From positions 1 to 23,518 of IMG/VR virus record IMGVR_UViG_3300025082_000073: DNA of 23,518 bases. The stretch is one strand, 5' to 3'. The translations under genes and the position numbers were made by a program. The notes beneath the pieces were generated by a model. That model ran no database searches and was not told the DNA's origin. It worked only from the letters and a program-made list of their open reading frames with translations. Below, piece after piece: positions 1-7,709 of this stretch (the stretch's first letter is position 1; every line of letters starts with the position of its first letter). This DNA comes from a virus.

Positions 1-237
1 ACCACTTAAAGAATCAGCATCAAAAGTCTCAGGCACAGTAACGCCACCAGCCCCTACAGAAGAAGGAGCAGCTGGTTCTACAGGTTGTTGATCAGGGGTA
101 TTTAAACTAGCCCCTGCAAAAATAAGATCAGGATTTGTTATATTCGGATTCAAACTAAGTAGTTCTTGCACTGAGGTACCTTGCGTCTTGGCAATACCAC
201 CTAATGTCTGCCCTGGTTGTATAGTTATTTGTGCCAT
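1..237 (-). CDS. LysM-domain virion/tail protein (3' end cut by window edge)
   Basis: The first 79 codons are present; the gene runs off the left edge. Residues 3-48 form a LysM-like module: a start of the type ITIQPGQTLGGIA, then an NPNI turn and a hydrophobic end near IFAGASL. A Pro/Ala/Gly-rich linker follows from about residue 49. LysM modules bind peptidoglycan or act as connecting modules in phage tail and baseplate proteins. It ends a run of tail genes, with 1 nt between it and the upstream gene. The ATG lies in the SD-less context TTTTAATATGG typical of this phage. A tail, baseplate or lysis-associated role is inference because the C-terminal part is missing. Confidence 0.75.
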   Translation of the reverse strand, partial: MAQITIQPGQTLGGIAKTQGTSVQELLSLNPNITNPDLIFAGASLNTPDQQPVEPAAPSSVGAGGVTVPETFDADSLSG

Positions 238-244
238 ATTAAAA
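224..244 (-). repeat. 21-nt start-region repeat, copy 1
   Basis: A 21-base stretch covering the start codon and first codons (Met-Ala-Gln-Ile-Thr) of the LysM gene is identical to bases 21537-21557 at the start of the SSB-like gene. Only the first six residues (MAQITI) are shared before the two proteins diverge. Confidence 0.6.
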
Positions 245-700
245 TTTTATTTCTATAATTACAGTAACGGTATCTACAGAAGTAAGAACGCCTCCATCTT
301 TTAAAGCTACTCTATCACCTATTACTAAATTCTTATTAGCTATAGTATCTGTTAGAGTGGCTGTGACTACTGTATTTGCTGTTCCTTTTAAGTCAATCGT
401 ACTGGCAAGTGCACTTACTCCTGCTGCTGGTGCTTGAGTACCTGTCAACTTTTCAATATCAAGTGTTACTGCTCCTCCATCTGATCCTGCTGTTTGATGA
501 ACTTCTTGTACCTCTGTTATAACACAATCGAACGGTGCAATCCAGAATACTCCATAATTAGCTGCTGTTGCTGCTTCTGTTCCAACAAGAGTATGATGCA
601 CATATAACTTCCTATTCTTCAAATTACTAAAATCAAAGTTAACATCCTGAAAGAAAGGAACCTCACCCAATACATTTTGATTTACAAATTCATCTGCCAT
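239..700 (-). CDS. Beta-rich virion protein, unknown function
   Basis: A 153-residue protein without cysteine clusters, membrane segment or signal peptide. Residues from about 35 onwards alternate hydrophobic and Thr/Val-rich strands (YGVFWIAPFDCVI, then repeated T/V runs to the C-terminal VTVIIEIKF). This resembles the beta-sandwich domains common in small phage tail, fibre or decoration proteins. It lies between the large 532-residue tail protein and the LysM gene with 1-nt spacings, so it is almost certainly co-expressed with them. The ATG in ATAATATGG fits the local start context. No catalytic motif is visible, and the exact virion role is unknown. Confidence 0.65.
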   Translation of the reverse strand: MADEFVNQNVLGEVPFFQDVNFDFSNLKNRKLYVHHTLVGTEAATAANYGVFWIAPFDCVITEVQEVHQTAGSDGGAVTLDIEKLTGTQAPAAGVSALASTIDLKGTANTVVTATLTDTIANKNLVIGDRVALKDGGVLTSVDTVTVIIEIKF

Positions 701-701
701 A

Positions 702-2300
702 TTATTTATCTGGTAATAATTCTACTTCCATAGTAATTGGTAAAATAACTGATCTAAGCAATGTCCCCTGGAACTCTAACTGTAAATAATAATTATGTTC
801 TCCTTGTACTGGCCCTGATGAATTTGTAGTTAAATCAGTCGCTTTGTACACAATAGTTCTCTTTCCTGCATAATTAGTATTATTTATTGTCTTCAGTGTG
901 TAGGTAGTACCCTCATCATCTGTTAAAAGTTTAGCTATTATAGAAACATTCGCTGCGACACTATTATCTAAATGAATTCTCAGTTTATTTATTTTAAAGT
1001 TTTGCCCTATTTTAAATACTTCACTCATGAAAAAAGCATCCATTGTATCTGAGCCTCCAAGTTTTTCTAAACCATAAGCAGCCGAATCATCCTTCCATCC
1101 TAATATTACACGAGGAGTTAACCCAGAAGGCTGTTGTGCAAATTTAAGAGCTGTTAAAGCAGGATTAGAAGTACTTGCTCCACTTCTAATAATATTGTGT
1201 AAAGCATTAGTCGGTAGTGAAGGATGCTTATATCCTAAAGAAAATACACATGCTGCTTCTTCAGGTTGTGTTACTTTTGTACCCCAAACAACTCTACTAC
1301 CATAATAATCTACAGCTCCTGCAAAAGGTGCATGTCCTGTTTCTAAGAAAGCAACATTCTGTACAGTTTGTCCACCTCTATAAACTCCCACCGCATTACC
1401 AGCATTTGAATTACCTGAAAACACATACAAGTTACCGTTTACATTTAAAAGTGCACCTATAATAGTTTCCTGGATAGGAACCATAGTATGAAATGATGGA
1501 GAGACAGTATCCCAAAAGAAAAGAGCTGCTTTACCTTGTCTAAGAGTAGTATCATCTGTTTGAACAGCAGAAATAACAATATCTGTACCATAGCTTTCAA
1601 TATCAGTTGGTTTATATCCGAAAGGAAGATCAAGAGCAGCATAAGTAGATGCATCATTGGTATCTCCTTCATCTGTTACCTTTGTAGTTTTTATATAATG
1701 AACATAACCAACTCCATCTTTAAAATCGCAAAAGTATAACTTATTATCTGTGTGTACATGCATTGCATGGTTGGGATATTCAACCCCTTCAGCATCTGGA
1801 TAATCTGTGTTTACTAAAGCCGTTTGACTGCCTAAAGTAGCACCAGTCCAAACAGTATTTGTTAAAGCTGGAGTTCCATCCAATGGTCCATAACGTGAGA
1901 TATCTGTAGGTGTCGCAAAATATAAATAGTTATTATAGTATGCAGCTCCATTACCCGCTCCACTTGTTGGTGTGCCTATTACTGTTTCACTGCCAGCTGT
2001 AAGTCCAGCATTATAACTCAACACTTCTCCATCAGAAGCATAAACATAAAGTAAAGCATTTTTAGGTTCAGTCAAAATCCACTTTGGAGCACCACTTAAA
2101 TCAGTATCAGAAAATTTAGTATATCTACTAGGTGTTATCATACCACCCGCCTTCTCTTTAGTAGACACACCAAAATCTACTAACTGGTCTGGATCAATAC
2201 CTACTGATTCTTGAAATTGACCTACACCACTGACATACATGTAAGGAGACATGCCACCAAGTATGCTATCTATTGTTAATTTTATTTTCTTATTTGCCAT
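702..2300 (-). CDS. Large tail structural protein, beta-propeller-like
   Basis: This 532-residue protein is the largest in the tail block. Short repeated segments such as LLYVYASDG, NYLYFATP, KLYFCDFKD and NLYVFSGN recur through residues 80-310. Each is a Tyr/Phe-rich strand followed by Asp/Gly/Asn, as in blades of a beta-propeller. The C-terminal third (about 420-532) is a second beta-rich domain. There is no signal peptide. It sits 1 nt after the LamG-like gene and 1 nt before the 153-residue gene. A tail tube, hub or fibre-associated component is likely from context. The propeller fold is inferred from the repeat pattern, not from a family match. Confidence 0.65.
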   Translation of the reverse strand: MANKKIKLTIDSILGGMSPYMYVSGVGQFQESVGIDPDQLVDFGVSTKEKAGGMITPSRYTKFSDTDLSGAPKWILTEPKNALLYVYASDGEVLSYNAGLTAGSETVIGTPTSGAGNGAAYYNNYLYFATPTDISRYGPLDGTPALTNTVWTGATLGSQTALVNTDYPDAEGVEYPNHAMHVHTDNKLYFCDFKDGVGYVHYIKTTKVTDEGDTNDASTYAALDLPFGYKPTDIESYGTDIVISAVQTDDTTLRQGKAALFFWDTVSPSFHTMVPIQETIIGALLNVNGNLYVFSGNSNAGNAVGVYRGGQTVQNVAFLETGHAPFAGAVDYYGSRVVWGTKVTQPEEAACVFSLGYKHPSLPTNALHNIIRSGASTSNPALTALKFAQQPSGLTPRVILGWKDDSAAYGLEKLGGSDTMDAFFMSEVFKIGQNFKINKLRIHLDNSVAANVSIIAKLLTDDEGTTYTLKTINNTNYAGKRTIVYKATDLTTNSSGPVQGEHNYYLQLEFQGTLLRSVILPITMEVELLPDK

Positions 2301-2301
2301 A

Positions 2302-3021
2302 TTAAATAAATATCACTCTACCTTTACTTGTAGACGTTCCAAATGGGACATTTGTTGAAAAAGTAGCAGAGTTATTATTTGTTAAATTATTTGCATTCGC
2401 ATTCTCATCTACTAAACTATTATTTAACTTCCAATAAGATACTAGACCTGCTTCATCACCAACAAGTTCAAGTTCAAAATTATCATTTAATTCTGCTTCA
2501 GTACGAATATCATTCCAAATCCTAACTTCATCAATGAGACCATCAAAAGGATAAAAACCTGCCCTTGCATCATAACCTATTGAAAATATCGCTGAGCTAT
2601 CAGCACAACCGCCAGTTTCAAGAGTATCTGTTCCAACTGAGCTATGAGATCCACCTTGTGTTGCTAACCATATTTCTGTCGCTCCATCTGACGCTTGATA
2701 AGTCCAAACAACGTGATACCAAGTCCCAATGGAAAGTGATTGATTCATGTTTACACCAGTATCACCAGTACCATTACCAACTATTAATTCAAAACGTTCT
2801 GTTGAGCTACCCCAAATCCAACGATAACCTCCTCCTGATGCACTAGATGCTTTTTTCCCGATCAATCCAAAATAACTAGCACCTGGATCACTCTCTGTTT
2901 TAATCCACATTTCCATTGTAAAATCTGAAGTCGTCAAATCTAAGCCTGTCTGTGATACATCAGCAATAGATAAATATTGAGTAGAACTAGCCTCTAAATC
3001 TATGGAATGTGTATTAGCCAT
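2302..3021 (-). CDS. LamG/concanavalin A-like lectin-fold tail protein
   Basis: A 239-residue protein with the signature of LamG-like jelly-roll domains: a start of the type HSIDLEASSTQYLSI, then DFTMEMWIKT (34-43), a middle WYHVVWTY, and the terminal FDGLIDEVRIWNDIRTEAE. Such domains bind carbohydrate or form trimeric fibre parts, so the likely role is receptor recognition by a tail fibre or spike. No catalytic residues of a glycosidase can be pointed to. It is flanked at 1-nt spacing by a fibre-like gene upstream and the large propeller-like gene downstream, which supports a place in the adsorption apparatus. Confidence 0.8.
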   Translation of the reverse strand: MANTHSIDLEASSTQYLSIADVSQTGLDLTTSDFTMEMWIKTESDPGASYFGLIGKKASSASGGGYRWIWGSSTERFELIVGNGTGDTGVNMNQSLSIGTWYHVVWTYQASDGATEIWLATQGGSHSSVGTDTLETGGCADSSAIFSIGYDARAGFYPFDGLIDEVRIWNDIRTEAELNDNFELELVGDEAGLVSYWKLNNSLVDENANANNLTNNNSATFSTNVPFGTSTSKGRVIFI

Positions 3022-3022
3022 A

Positions 3023-3826
3023 CTATGGTAATTGGAAGGTTAATTCAACGTATAAACCTTTTGCTGCTGTGGTTGATACTGCGTCTACATCTATTCTAAT
3101 GCTATCAGCGGTTGCTACATCATCATTAGCTGCGTCAATAACGGCTGGTGTAGCTGCGGTGCTAGTGTCAGTTTCAGTACTATCAATGGTCATTACAGTT
3201 GACAACATATCGGCTGCTTGAGTAACATTGTGTACTTGTACATCTGTTGTGTTTGTAGTACCTGCAGTCTGCACTTGAGCTGCGACAGCAACAAGATTCC
3301 ATCCATTCATCACAGCAGGGATTCTAACAAAGACATCACCAGCTCCATCACCTGTGGCTGTATCAGTAGCATCATCAAAAACTAATATACCAATTACACG
3401 TTTACCATAGTCACTTCCAGCTAATCCATCAGGGCTAACCGCTCTTCCAGCGTCAGTTCCTGTGGTTGTTTCTGCACCTGTGGCTACTTCAATTTTACCA
3501 GCAGTTGTTAAGTTAGCAGCACTCACAACAGCATCTACATCACCAGCTGTTACCGTCCCTACAGTATCTATATTTGCTGAACCTTGATAGCCATCTTTCA
3601 ATCCATCAGGAGTGACAGCTCTTCCAGCGTCGGTGCCAGTTGTAGTTTCTGCGGTAGTAGCAAGCTCTACTTTACCTTTAACAGTAACAGAAGAATCAGG
3701 AATAAGATTATCCTGAGTTATTTTTTTAGTTACTGCTGTACCAGACGGATCATCAACAATCGCCACCAAATCCGATGAGTCAACACTTGCTAGTTCTGTT
3801 AATCCTGTAATTTTTGAATCAGCCAT
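3023..3826 (-). CDS. Tail fibre protein with tandem repeat
   Basis: A 267-residue protein. The N-terminal segment (residues 1-45, with KITGLTEL and DDPSGTAVTKKIT) is typical of the shaft start of phage fibre proteins. Two imperfect copies of a motif ending AETTTGTDAGRAV(T/S)PDGL follow, about 60 residues apart, a repeat widely seen in tail fibres. The C-terminal about 100 residues form a Thr/Ala/Val-rich beta domain ending in VELTFQLP. The matching DNA repeats are near 3427-3480 and 3603-3655. Together with the LamG-like gene next to it, it probably builds the host-recognition fibre. The receptor is unknown. Confidence 0.75.
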   Translation of the reverse strand: MADSKITGLTELASVDSSDLVAIVDDPSGTAVTKKITQDNLIPDSSVTVKGKVELATTAETTTGTDAGRAVTPDGLKDGYQGSANIDTVGTVTAGDVDAVVSAANLTTAGKIEVATGAETTTGTDAGRAVSPDGLAGSDYGKRVIGILVFDDATDTATGDGAGDVFVRIPAVMNGWNLVAVAAQVQTAGTTNTTDVQVHNVTQAADMLSTVMTIDSTETDTSTAATPAVIDAANDDVATADSIRIDVDAVSTTAAKGLYVELTFQLP

Positions 3827-3828
3827 AT

Positions 3829-4038
3829 TTAGGAAGGTTTAGAATCATTAGTATAAGTACTAGAACCAGCAGTAAGTATAATCTTGTCTCCTGTTTCTTG
3901 TAAGAGAAAATCACCAGTTTCTAGTAAAAGAAAGGTAAAAAAACCGCCTTCTGAATCATTCGTATAGCTATCTGCGGATGGTTCTGAGTCATTTGAATAA
4001 CTACCTGCAGAGGGCTTTGTGTCATTCGAATAAGCCAT
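3829..4038 (-). CDS. 69-residue Y(S/T)NDS-repeat virion-associated protein
   Basis: A small protein with four copies of a Y(S/T)ND(S/T)-type unit, three at the N-terminus about 11 residues apart and one at the C-terminus. They flank a hydrophobic pair of repeats (LLLETGDFLL, LQETGDKIIL). The layout is a short repetitive beta structure around a self-similar hairpin. It lies 1-2 nt from the fibre gene and the neck gene. No family function is known to me. A virion or fibre-linker role follows only from position. Confidence 0.6.
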   Translation of the reverse strand: MAYSNDTKPSAGSYSNDSEPSADSYTNDSEGGFFTFLLLETGDFLLQETGDKIILTAGSSTYTNDSKPS

Positions 4039-4039
4039 A

Positions 4040-4774
4040 CTACTTATACTCCCTTACAGCATCTCTTACAGTTACTCTTGGTGGGAATAACTGAGACAAT
4101 CTCTTACCATAAAATTTAACTATATCTCTTTGATATTCTTTATATCTAGCATCTAACCACTGTACTTGAGAGTTATCTGGTTCTTCAATTTTAAGTCTTT
4201 CCAAACTAGCACCTATCGGAATAACGCTATGAAATTCACTGTAAAAGCCTGGAGCTTTAGTAGTATCTGTACTTGCAAAAGCTACACTTCCTCTATCAAA
4301 AAAGACCTTAAAAGAAGATGCCTGTGTATAATCAGAAGCAGGAAAAACACGTACTGTATCACCAACAACTTGGTAAAATAATGGTTGCCCAGAAGTTTTA
4401 TAAAATTCTCCCATTGCTTGAGAATCTCTAATTTGTTCTTCAGTAATAGGTTTAAGTTGATGCCAAACTCCTCCTTCATCTTTAACTTCTATTCCTCTTA
4501 TTGTTAATGCTCCAGTGGGTAAAGCATAAGAAACTTGATCTGCTGTTATTGTATCCACTGCTGCTGGTAAATCTGTTTGATTACTATCGTCATATTGCCA
4601 ACCACCATAAGCATCAAAAATTAATGCCCAAGTTTCTCTGTTTACTTGGTTAATATGAGCTGTAAACTCTAAAAGAAGTTGAGCATTACCAGAAATACCA
4701 GCATCACCAAGACGCATATATCTTTCACAAGACTGGATAATTCCTAATTTGTTTGTTGTATCACTGAATTGCAT
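4040..4774 (-). CDS. Predicted neck/head-tail adaptor protein
   Basis: A 244-residue soluble protein. The N-terminal about 50 residues are helical (INQVNRETWALIF). A beta-rich core follows with the phrases YALPTGALTIRGIEVKDEGG, PLFYQVVGD, VRVFPASDYT and KVFFDRG, then APGFYSEFHSVIPIGASLE. The C-terminal helix carries WLDARYKEYQRDIVKF. Proteins with this order are common in structural modules of environmental podovirus- and siphovirus-like phages, where they are taken as neck or adaptor components. Here it is the second gene of the tail block, consistent with a connector. I recall the family by pattern only, so the exact role is moderate inference. Confidence 0.55.
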   Translation of the reverse strand: MQFSDTTNKLGIIQSCERYMRLGDAGISGNAQLLLEFTAHINQVNRETWALIFDAYGGWQYDDSNQTDLPAAVDTITADQVSYALPTGALTIRGIEVKDEGGVWHQLKPITEEQIRDSQAMGEFYKTSGQPLFYQVVGDTVRVFPASDYTQASSFKVFFDRGSVAFASTDTTKAPGFYSEFHSVIPIGASLERLKIEEPDNSQVQWLDARYKEYQRDIVKFYGKRLSQLFPPRVTVRDAVREYK

Positions 4775-4775
4775 A

Positions 4776-5120
4776 TTAGATTACTATAAACATTATATGA
4801 AGACCCGTGGTGGACCCAATTGCGTAAAGTTTATTAACATTATCAATAGGAATAAAAACAGTATCATTACCAACAATTGCATAACCATCTGTAGTGACAG
4901 CACCACCTAGTACAGTTACATCAGAATTACCAAGATACACAATATTTGTTGTATTACCTGGGGAAGCTTTTACCCAAACACCTCTTTTGGCAGGTAAATC
5001 TAAAGCAGTAACTTGCACAGCAGATGCCCCAATATTTAACTTTGATCCATGATCAAAAGCGTTGGCGGCATCTTCATTAACTTGAATATTTCCTTCCCCA
5101 TCAAATTTTGGTTGTGGCAT
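4776..5120 (-). CDS. Small beta-rich structural protein
   Basis: A 114-residue first gene of the tail operon, starting 18 nt after the T-tract of the terminator at 5138-5164. A strand pattern (GVWVKASPGNTTNIVYLG, then TVFIPIDNVNKLYAIG and a hydrophobic end HIMFIVI) suggests a compact beta-barrel or sandwich. Similar small proteins often precede neck genes in phage structural modules and may be head decoration or stopper proteins. There are no catalytic residues, membrane segment or signal. The function is inferred only from place and fold impression. Confidence 0.55.
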   Translation of the reverse strand: MPQPKFDGEGNIQVNEDAANAFDHGSKLNIGASAVQVTALDLPAKRGVWVKASPGNTTNIVYLGNSDVTVLGGAVTTDGYAIVGNDTVFIPIDNVNKLYAIGSTTGLHIMFIVI

Positions 5121-5137
5121 AAATCTAGTGTTATTTT

Positions 5138-5164
5138 AAAAAAAAGGACAGCAAATTAGCTGTC
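5138..5164 (-). terminator. Intrinsic terminator after the glycan cassette
   Basis: On the minus strand a perfect 6-bp stem GACAGC/GCTGTC with loop TAATTT is followed by C and eight T residues. It is a textbook rho-independent terminator. It lies 10 nt after the stop of the dehydrogenase-like gene and upstream of the tail genes. Confidence 0.9.
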
Positions 5165-5174
5165 ATTGGTCTTT

Positions 5175-5855
5175 TTACCTTTTTTTGACTAATTCAAGTA
5201 TATCATTTTTCTCTTCACTGTCAAGTAAACTCGCATTTTGTAAAATACAATGTCCACCTATTGGTCCAATCATATATTTTAATACAGGCCGTATAACATG
5301 ATCCATACCTAATTCAGAGTATCCTTTGTTGTATGTTTCATTGAAATGAGTATAAGCAAGATCAAAGTCAACATCATGTTCAACACACCATTTCTTAATC
5401 TCTTTGTTAAGCATTATAAAAAATCCATACTGTGTTGTACTCCATAGCTTACCTGCTTCAATGGAATTAACATCTTCAGTAACAAATGTCTCAATACCTA
5501 TCTCTTCAAAGTACTTAGCTGCTTTCTTGGCATCTTTTCCTCCAAAGTACTTAGTAAAAGTCCTAATCCCATTTTCCAAATGAGGATGTATACCTCTGAT
5601 TGGTGAATGGACAGCTCCTAGCTGCTTACATGTGCCTACTGGGACAGTACTATGAATGATAGTAATCTTTGGTTTAAATTGTTCTTTGTAACCCTCAACA
5701 ATACTAATAAAGTTATCAGCGTAAGGAATACAGATGTGCATTACTTCACATTCTCCAACAAAGATAATATCTTGGAAGGGGTCATGGACAGTTGAATCCA
5801 AAATAGCTTTCAATCCTTTACCTACCTCACCGTACCCCACAATTAAATGTTTCAT
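5175..5855 (-). CDS. Short nucleotide-sugar dehydrogenase-like protein (UGDH superfamily)
   Basis: A 226-residue protein counted from the ATG at 5855. An N-terminal Rossmann motif GYGEVG (7-12) binds NAD(P). STVPVGT (69-75) and an Asn-x3-Glu-Ala-Gly-Lys-Leu stretch (130-136) match landmarks of UDP-glucose/GDP-mannose dehydrogenases. GGHC (200-203) mimics the GG-x-C segment around their catalytic cysteine. Normal family members are about 400-450 residues, so the C-terminal UDP-binding domain is missing. It may oxidise a nucleotide sugar or be a divergent remnant. It is last in the glycan cassette and overlaps the aminotransferase. An ATG at 5873 would add six residues; I prefer 5855 because the Rossmann strand starts there. 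Confidence 0.7.
   Translation of the reverse strand: MKHLIVGYGEVGKGLKAILDSTVHDPFQDIIFVGECEVMHICIPYADNFISIVEGYKEQFKPKITIIHSTVPVGTCKQLGAVHSPIRGIHPHLENGIRTFTKYFGGKDAKKAAKYFEEIGIETFVTEDVNSIEAGKLWSTTQYGFFIMLNKEIKKWCVEHDVDFDLAYTHFNETYNKGYSELGMDHVIRPVLKYMIGPIGGHCILQNASLLDSEEKNDILELVKKR
5197..5224 (-). promoter_or_regulatory. Sigma70-type promoter inside the 3' end of the dehydrogenase-like gene
   Basis: On the minus strand TTGACA (5219-5224), a 16-nt spacer and TATACT (5197-5202) match the -35/-10 consensus 6/6 and 5/6. It points towards the tail genes but lies upstream of the terminator at 5138-5164. Confidence 0.6.
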
Positions 5856-6768
5856 AAGAAATTCTTTTAACATCCCTTTTACTCATAGATGGATGTACTG
5901 GTAAATAAATATTTTCTTGAGATGCTTTCAAAGCGTTCTCACCCACCGTTTGTTTCCACATTGGCATGGTAGATAGAGGTTTAAAAGCAAATCTAGAACC
6001 ATTAACAAGAGTAACAACATTATGCTTTTTAGGATGTTTAAGATCATAGACCCAAACAACATCTCGTTCTGGTAGTTGCCACTCTTTAGGAATATATTTG
6101 TTATACCATTTCTCTATCTTCTTTCTTTTCTTCAAATTCCTATCAACTATCCTTAAAGATTCTAAAGCTTTCTGTGCCTGACCTTCTGGCATTCTATAGT
6201 TATACCCAATTTCTTCATGAAAGTAACTATGATTATCACCAAAAGCCATGTTCTTCAAATAGTTAGCTTTTTCAGCAATACTCGGTTTATTTGTCGTAAT
6301 CATGCCTCCTTCTTCAGCATGGACAATTTTGTTTGAATAGAATGAATGACAAGTTACGTCTGCTGGTCCTAACTTTGCTCCCTGTGCTTCACAGGCATCC
6401 TCAATCACAAAAATATTATACTTCTTAGCAATTCTGTTTATTTCCTCCATATCACAGAGCCTACCGTAAATATGGACAGCCATTATAGCTCTTGTTTTCT
6501 CTGTTATTTTATTCTCAAGATCCTTTGTATCAATATTAAACCTTTTGTCACAGTCAACTGTAACAACTCTTGCTCTTGTATATGAAACAGCAAAGCCACA
6601 AGCTGCCATTGTAAAATCAGGGACTATTACTTCATCCCCAGGCCTAACATCTAAGGCAAGTAATGCAAGATGAAGAGCAGCAGTGCCACTATTAACAGCC
6701 ACAGCATAATCAGACCCAATAAACTTAGCATATTCTTTTTCTAATTGTTTATAAGCTAAAAATCCCAT
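5827..6768 (-). CDS. DegT/DnrJ/EryC1-type sugar aminotransferase
   Basis: A 313-residue PLP-dependent aminotransferase of the nucleotide-sugar family. NSGTAALHLAL (26-36) binds the cofactor phosphate, EDACEAQGA (123-131) carries the aspartate for the pyridine nitrogen, and K147 in SFYSNK is the Schiff-base lysine. AEEGG (151-155) stands in place of the usual GEGG. Family members turn 3- or 4-keto nucleotide sugars into amino sugars with glutamate as donor. It is short against the usual 370 or so residues, mainly at both termini. The ketosugar may come from the adjacent epimerase/dehydratase, and the product would suit the GNAT acetylase of the same cassette. It overlaps both neighbours. Confidence 0.85.
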   Translation of the reverse strand: MGFLAYKQLEKEYAKFIGSDYAVAVNSGTAALHLALLALDVRPGDEVIVPDFTMAACGFAVSYTRARVVTVDCDKRFNIDTKDLENKITEKTRAIMAVHIYGRLCDMEEINRIAKKYNIFVIEDACEAQGAKLGPADVTCHSFYSNKIVHAEEGGMITTNKPSIAEKANYLKNMAFGDNHSYFHEEIGYNYRMPEGQAQKALESLRIVDRNLKKRKKIEKWYNKYIPKEWQLPERDVVWVYDLKHPKKHNVVTLVNGSRFAFKPLSTMPMWKQTVGENALKASQENIYLPVHPSMSKRDVKRISYETFNCGVR

Positions 6769-7709
6769 TTATTTCCATTATTTTTGTAATAATTTATAGT
6801 CAAAGCTAGTGCTTCTTCTAAATCCACCTGTGGTCTTGAATCAATGACACTATAAAGTTTCTTATTATCAGACTGTAAATGCCATATTTCCCACGGTCTC
6901 TTTCGAGCTTCATCTTCAATGATATCTATGTATTCCCAACCCATTAATTTACCTATCAATCTAGCTAGATCATAGATACCAATGCAACCTTCACTTCCCA
7001 TATTATATACTTCACCAAAGTCTCCTTTTTCTAATAGTTCAACTGCCATTTTAACTGCATCCCCAGCATATTGAAAGTCCCTAACAGAGTTATTACCCAG
7101 TCTTACCTCTGGTTGCTCTGCTAATTGATCAATAATAGCAGGTATAACATAATCATGTGTTTCTCTTTCCCCTACACAGTTGAATTGTCTCATAGCAATA
7201 GCTGGAGTCTTAGCTTCTTTCCATCTACATTGCACTAGAGCATCCACAGCCATCTTAGAAGCTCCATAAGTAGAATGAGGCTTTACCATCCTATCTTCAG
7301 TAATCTTTCCATCTAAATCACCATAGATCTCTGCACTTGATACTTGAAGAATCCCTTTAACACCAGCATCTTGAGCTGCATTCATTACTTTCAAGGCTGC
7401 AAAGGCATTGATATTAAAAACATGAAGTGGTCTTTCAAAAGATACAGGAATGTATGGTTCAGCAGCGTAGTTAAACACGTACTCAATCTCATGTTCTTCA
7501 AAAACCTTCCTTAATTGAGCTTCACTACCTGTAATATCAAACCATTGGAACTTTGCTTTAGGGTTAACAAATCTCTTCTGCCCTGTGATTAGATTATCAA
7601 GAACAAGAACAGTACAATCCCTTTCCGTAATTAAGTAATCCACTAGGTGAGAGCCTAAAAAGCCTGCCCCACCAATAACACAAACAGTAACATTTCTTAT
7701 TTCTCGCAT
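6756..7709 (-). CDS. NAD-dependent nucleotide-sugar epimerase/dehydratase (extended SDR)
   Basis: A 317-residue protein with GGAGFLG (13-19) for NAD binding at the N-terminus. Further landmarks are LDN (38-40), the NYAAEPYIP region (80-88), SSAEIYG (124-130) and the catalytic pair Y148-x3-K152 in STYGASK. The order and length fit UDP-glucose 4-epimerase or dehydratase-type extended SDRs. These act on UDP-, dTDP- or GDP-sugars in the cytosol; substrate and reaction cannot be told from sequence alone. It overlaps the GT4-type transferase upstream and the aminotransferase downstream by 13 nt each. It likely supplies or reshapes the sugar used by the transferases. Confidence 0.85.
   Translation of the reverse strand: MREIRNVTVCVIGGAGFLGSHLVDYLITERDCTVLVLDNLITGQKRFVNPKAKFQWFDITGSEAQLRKVFEEHEIEYVFNYAAEPYIPVSFERPLHVFNINAFAALKVMNAAQDAGVKGILQVSSAEIYGDLDGKITEDRMVKPHSTYGASKMAVDALVQCRWKEAKTPAIAMRQFNCVGERETHDYVIPAIIDQLAEQPEVRLGNNSVRDFQYAGDAVKMAVELLEKGDFGEVYNMGSEGCIGIYDLARLIGKLMGWEYIDIIEDEARKRPWEIWHLQSDNKKLYSVIDSRPQVDLEEALALTINYYKNNGNKWDF

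Noticed and set aside
1217-1739. Open frames on both strands inside the large tail gene
   Set aside because: They are low-complexity, Leu/Tyr-rich shadows of the 532-residue gene, without fitting start context.
3023-4038. Diversity-generating retroelement around the fibre genes
   Set aside because: No reverse transcriptase, template repeat or adenine-biased variable repeat is seen; the repeats are ordinary fibre motifs.
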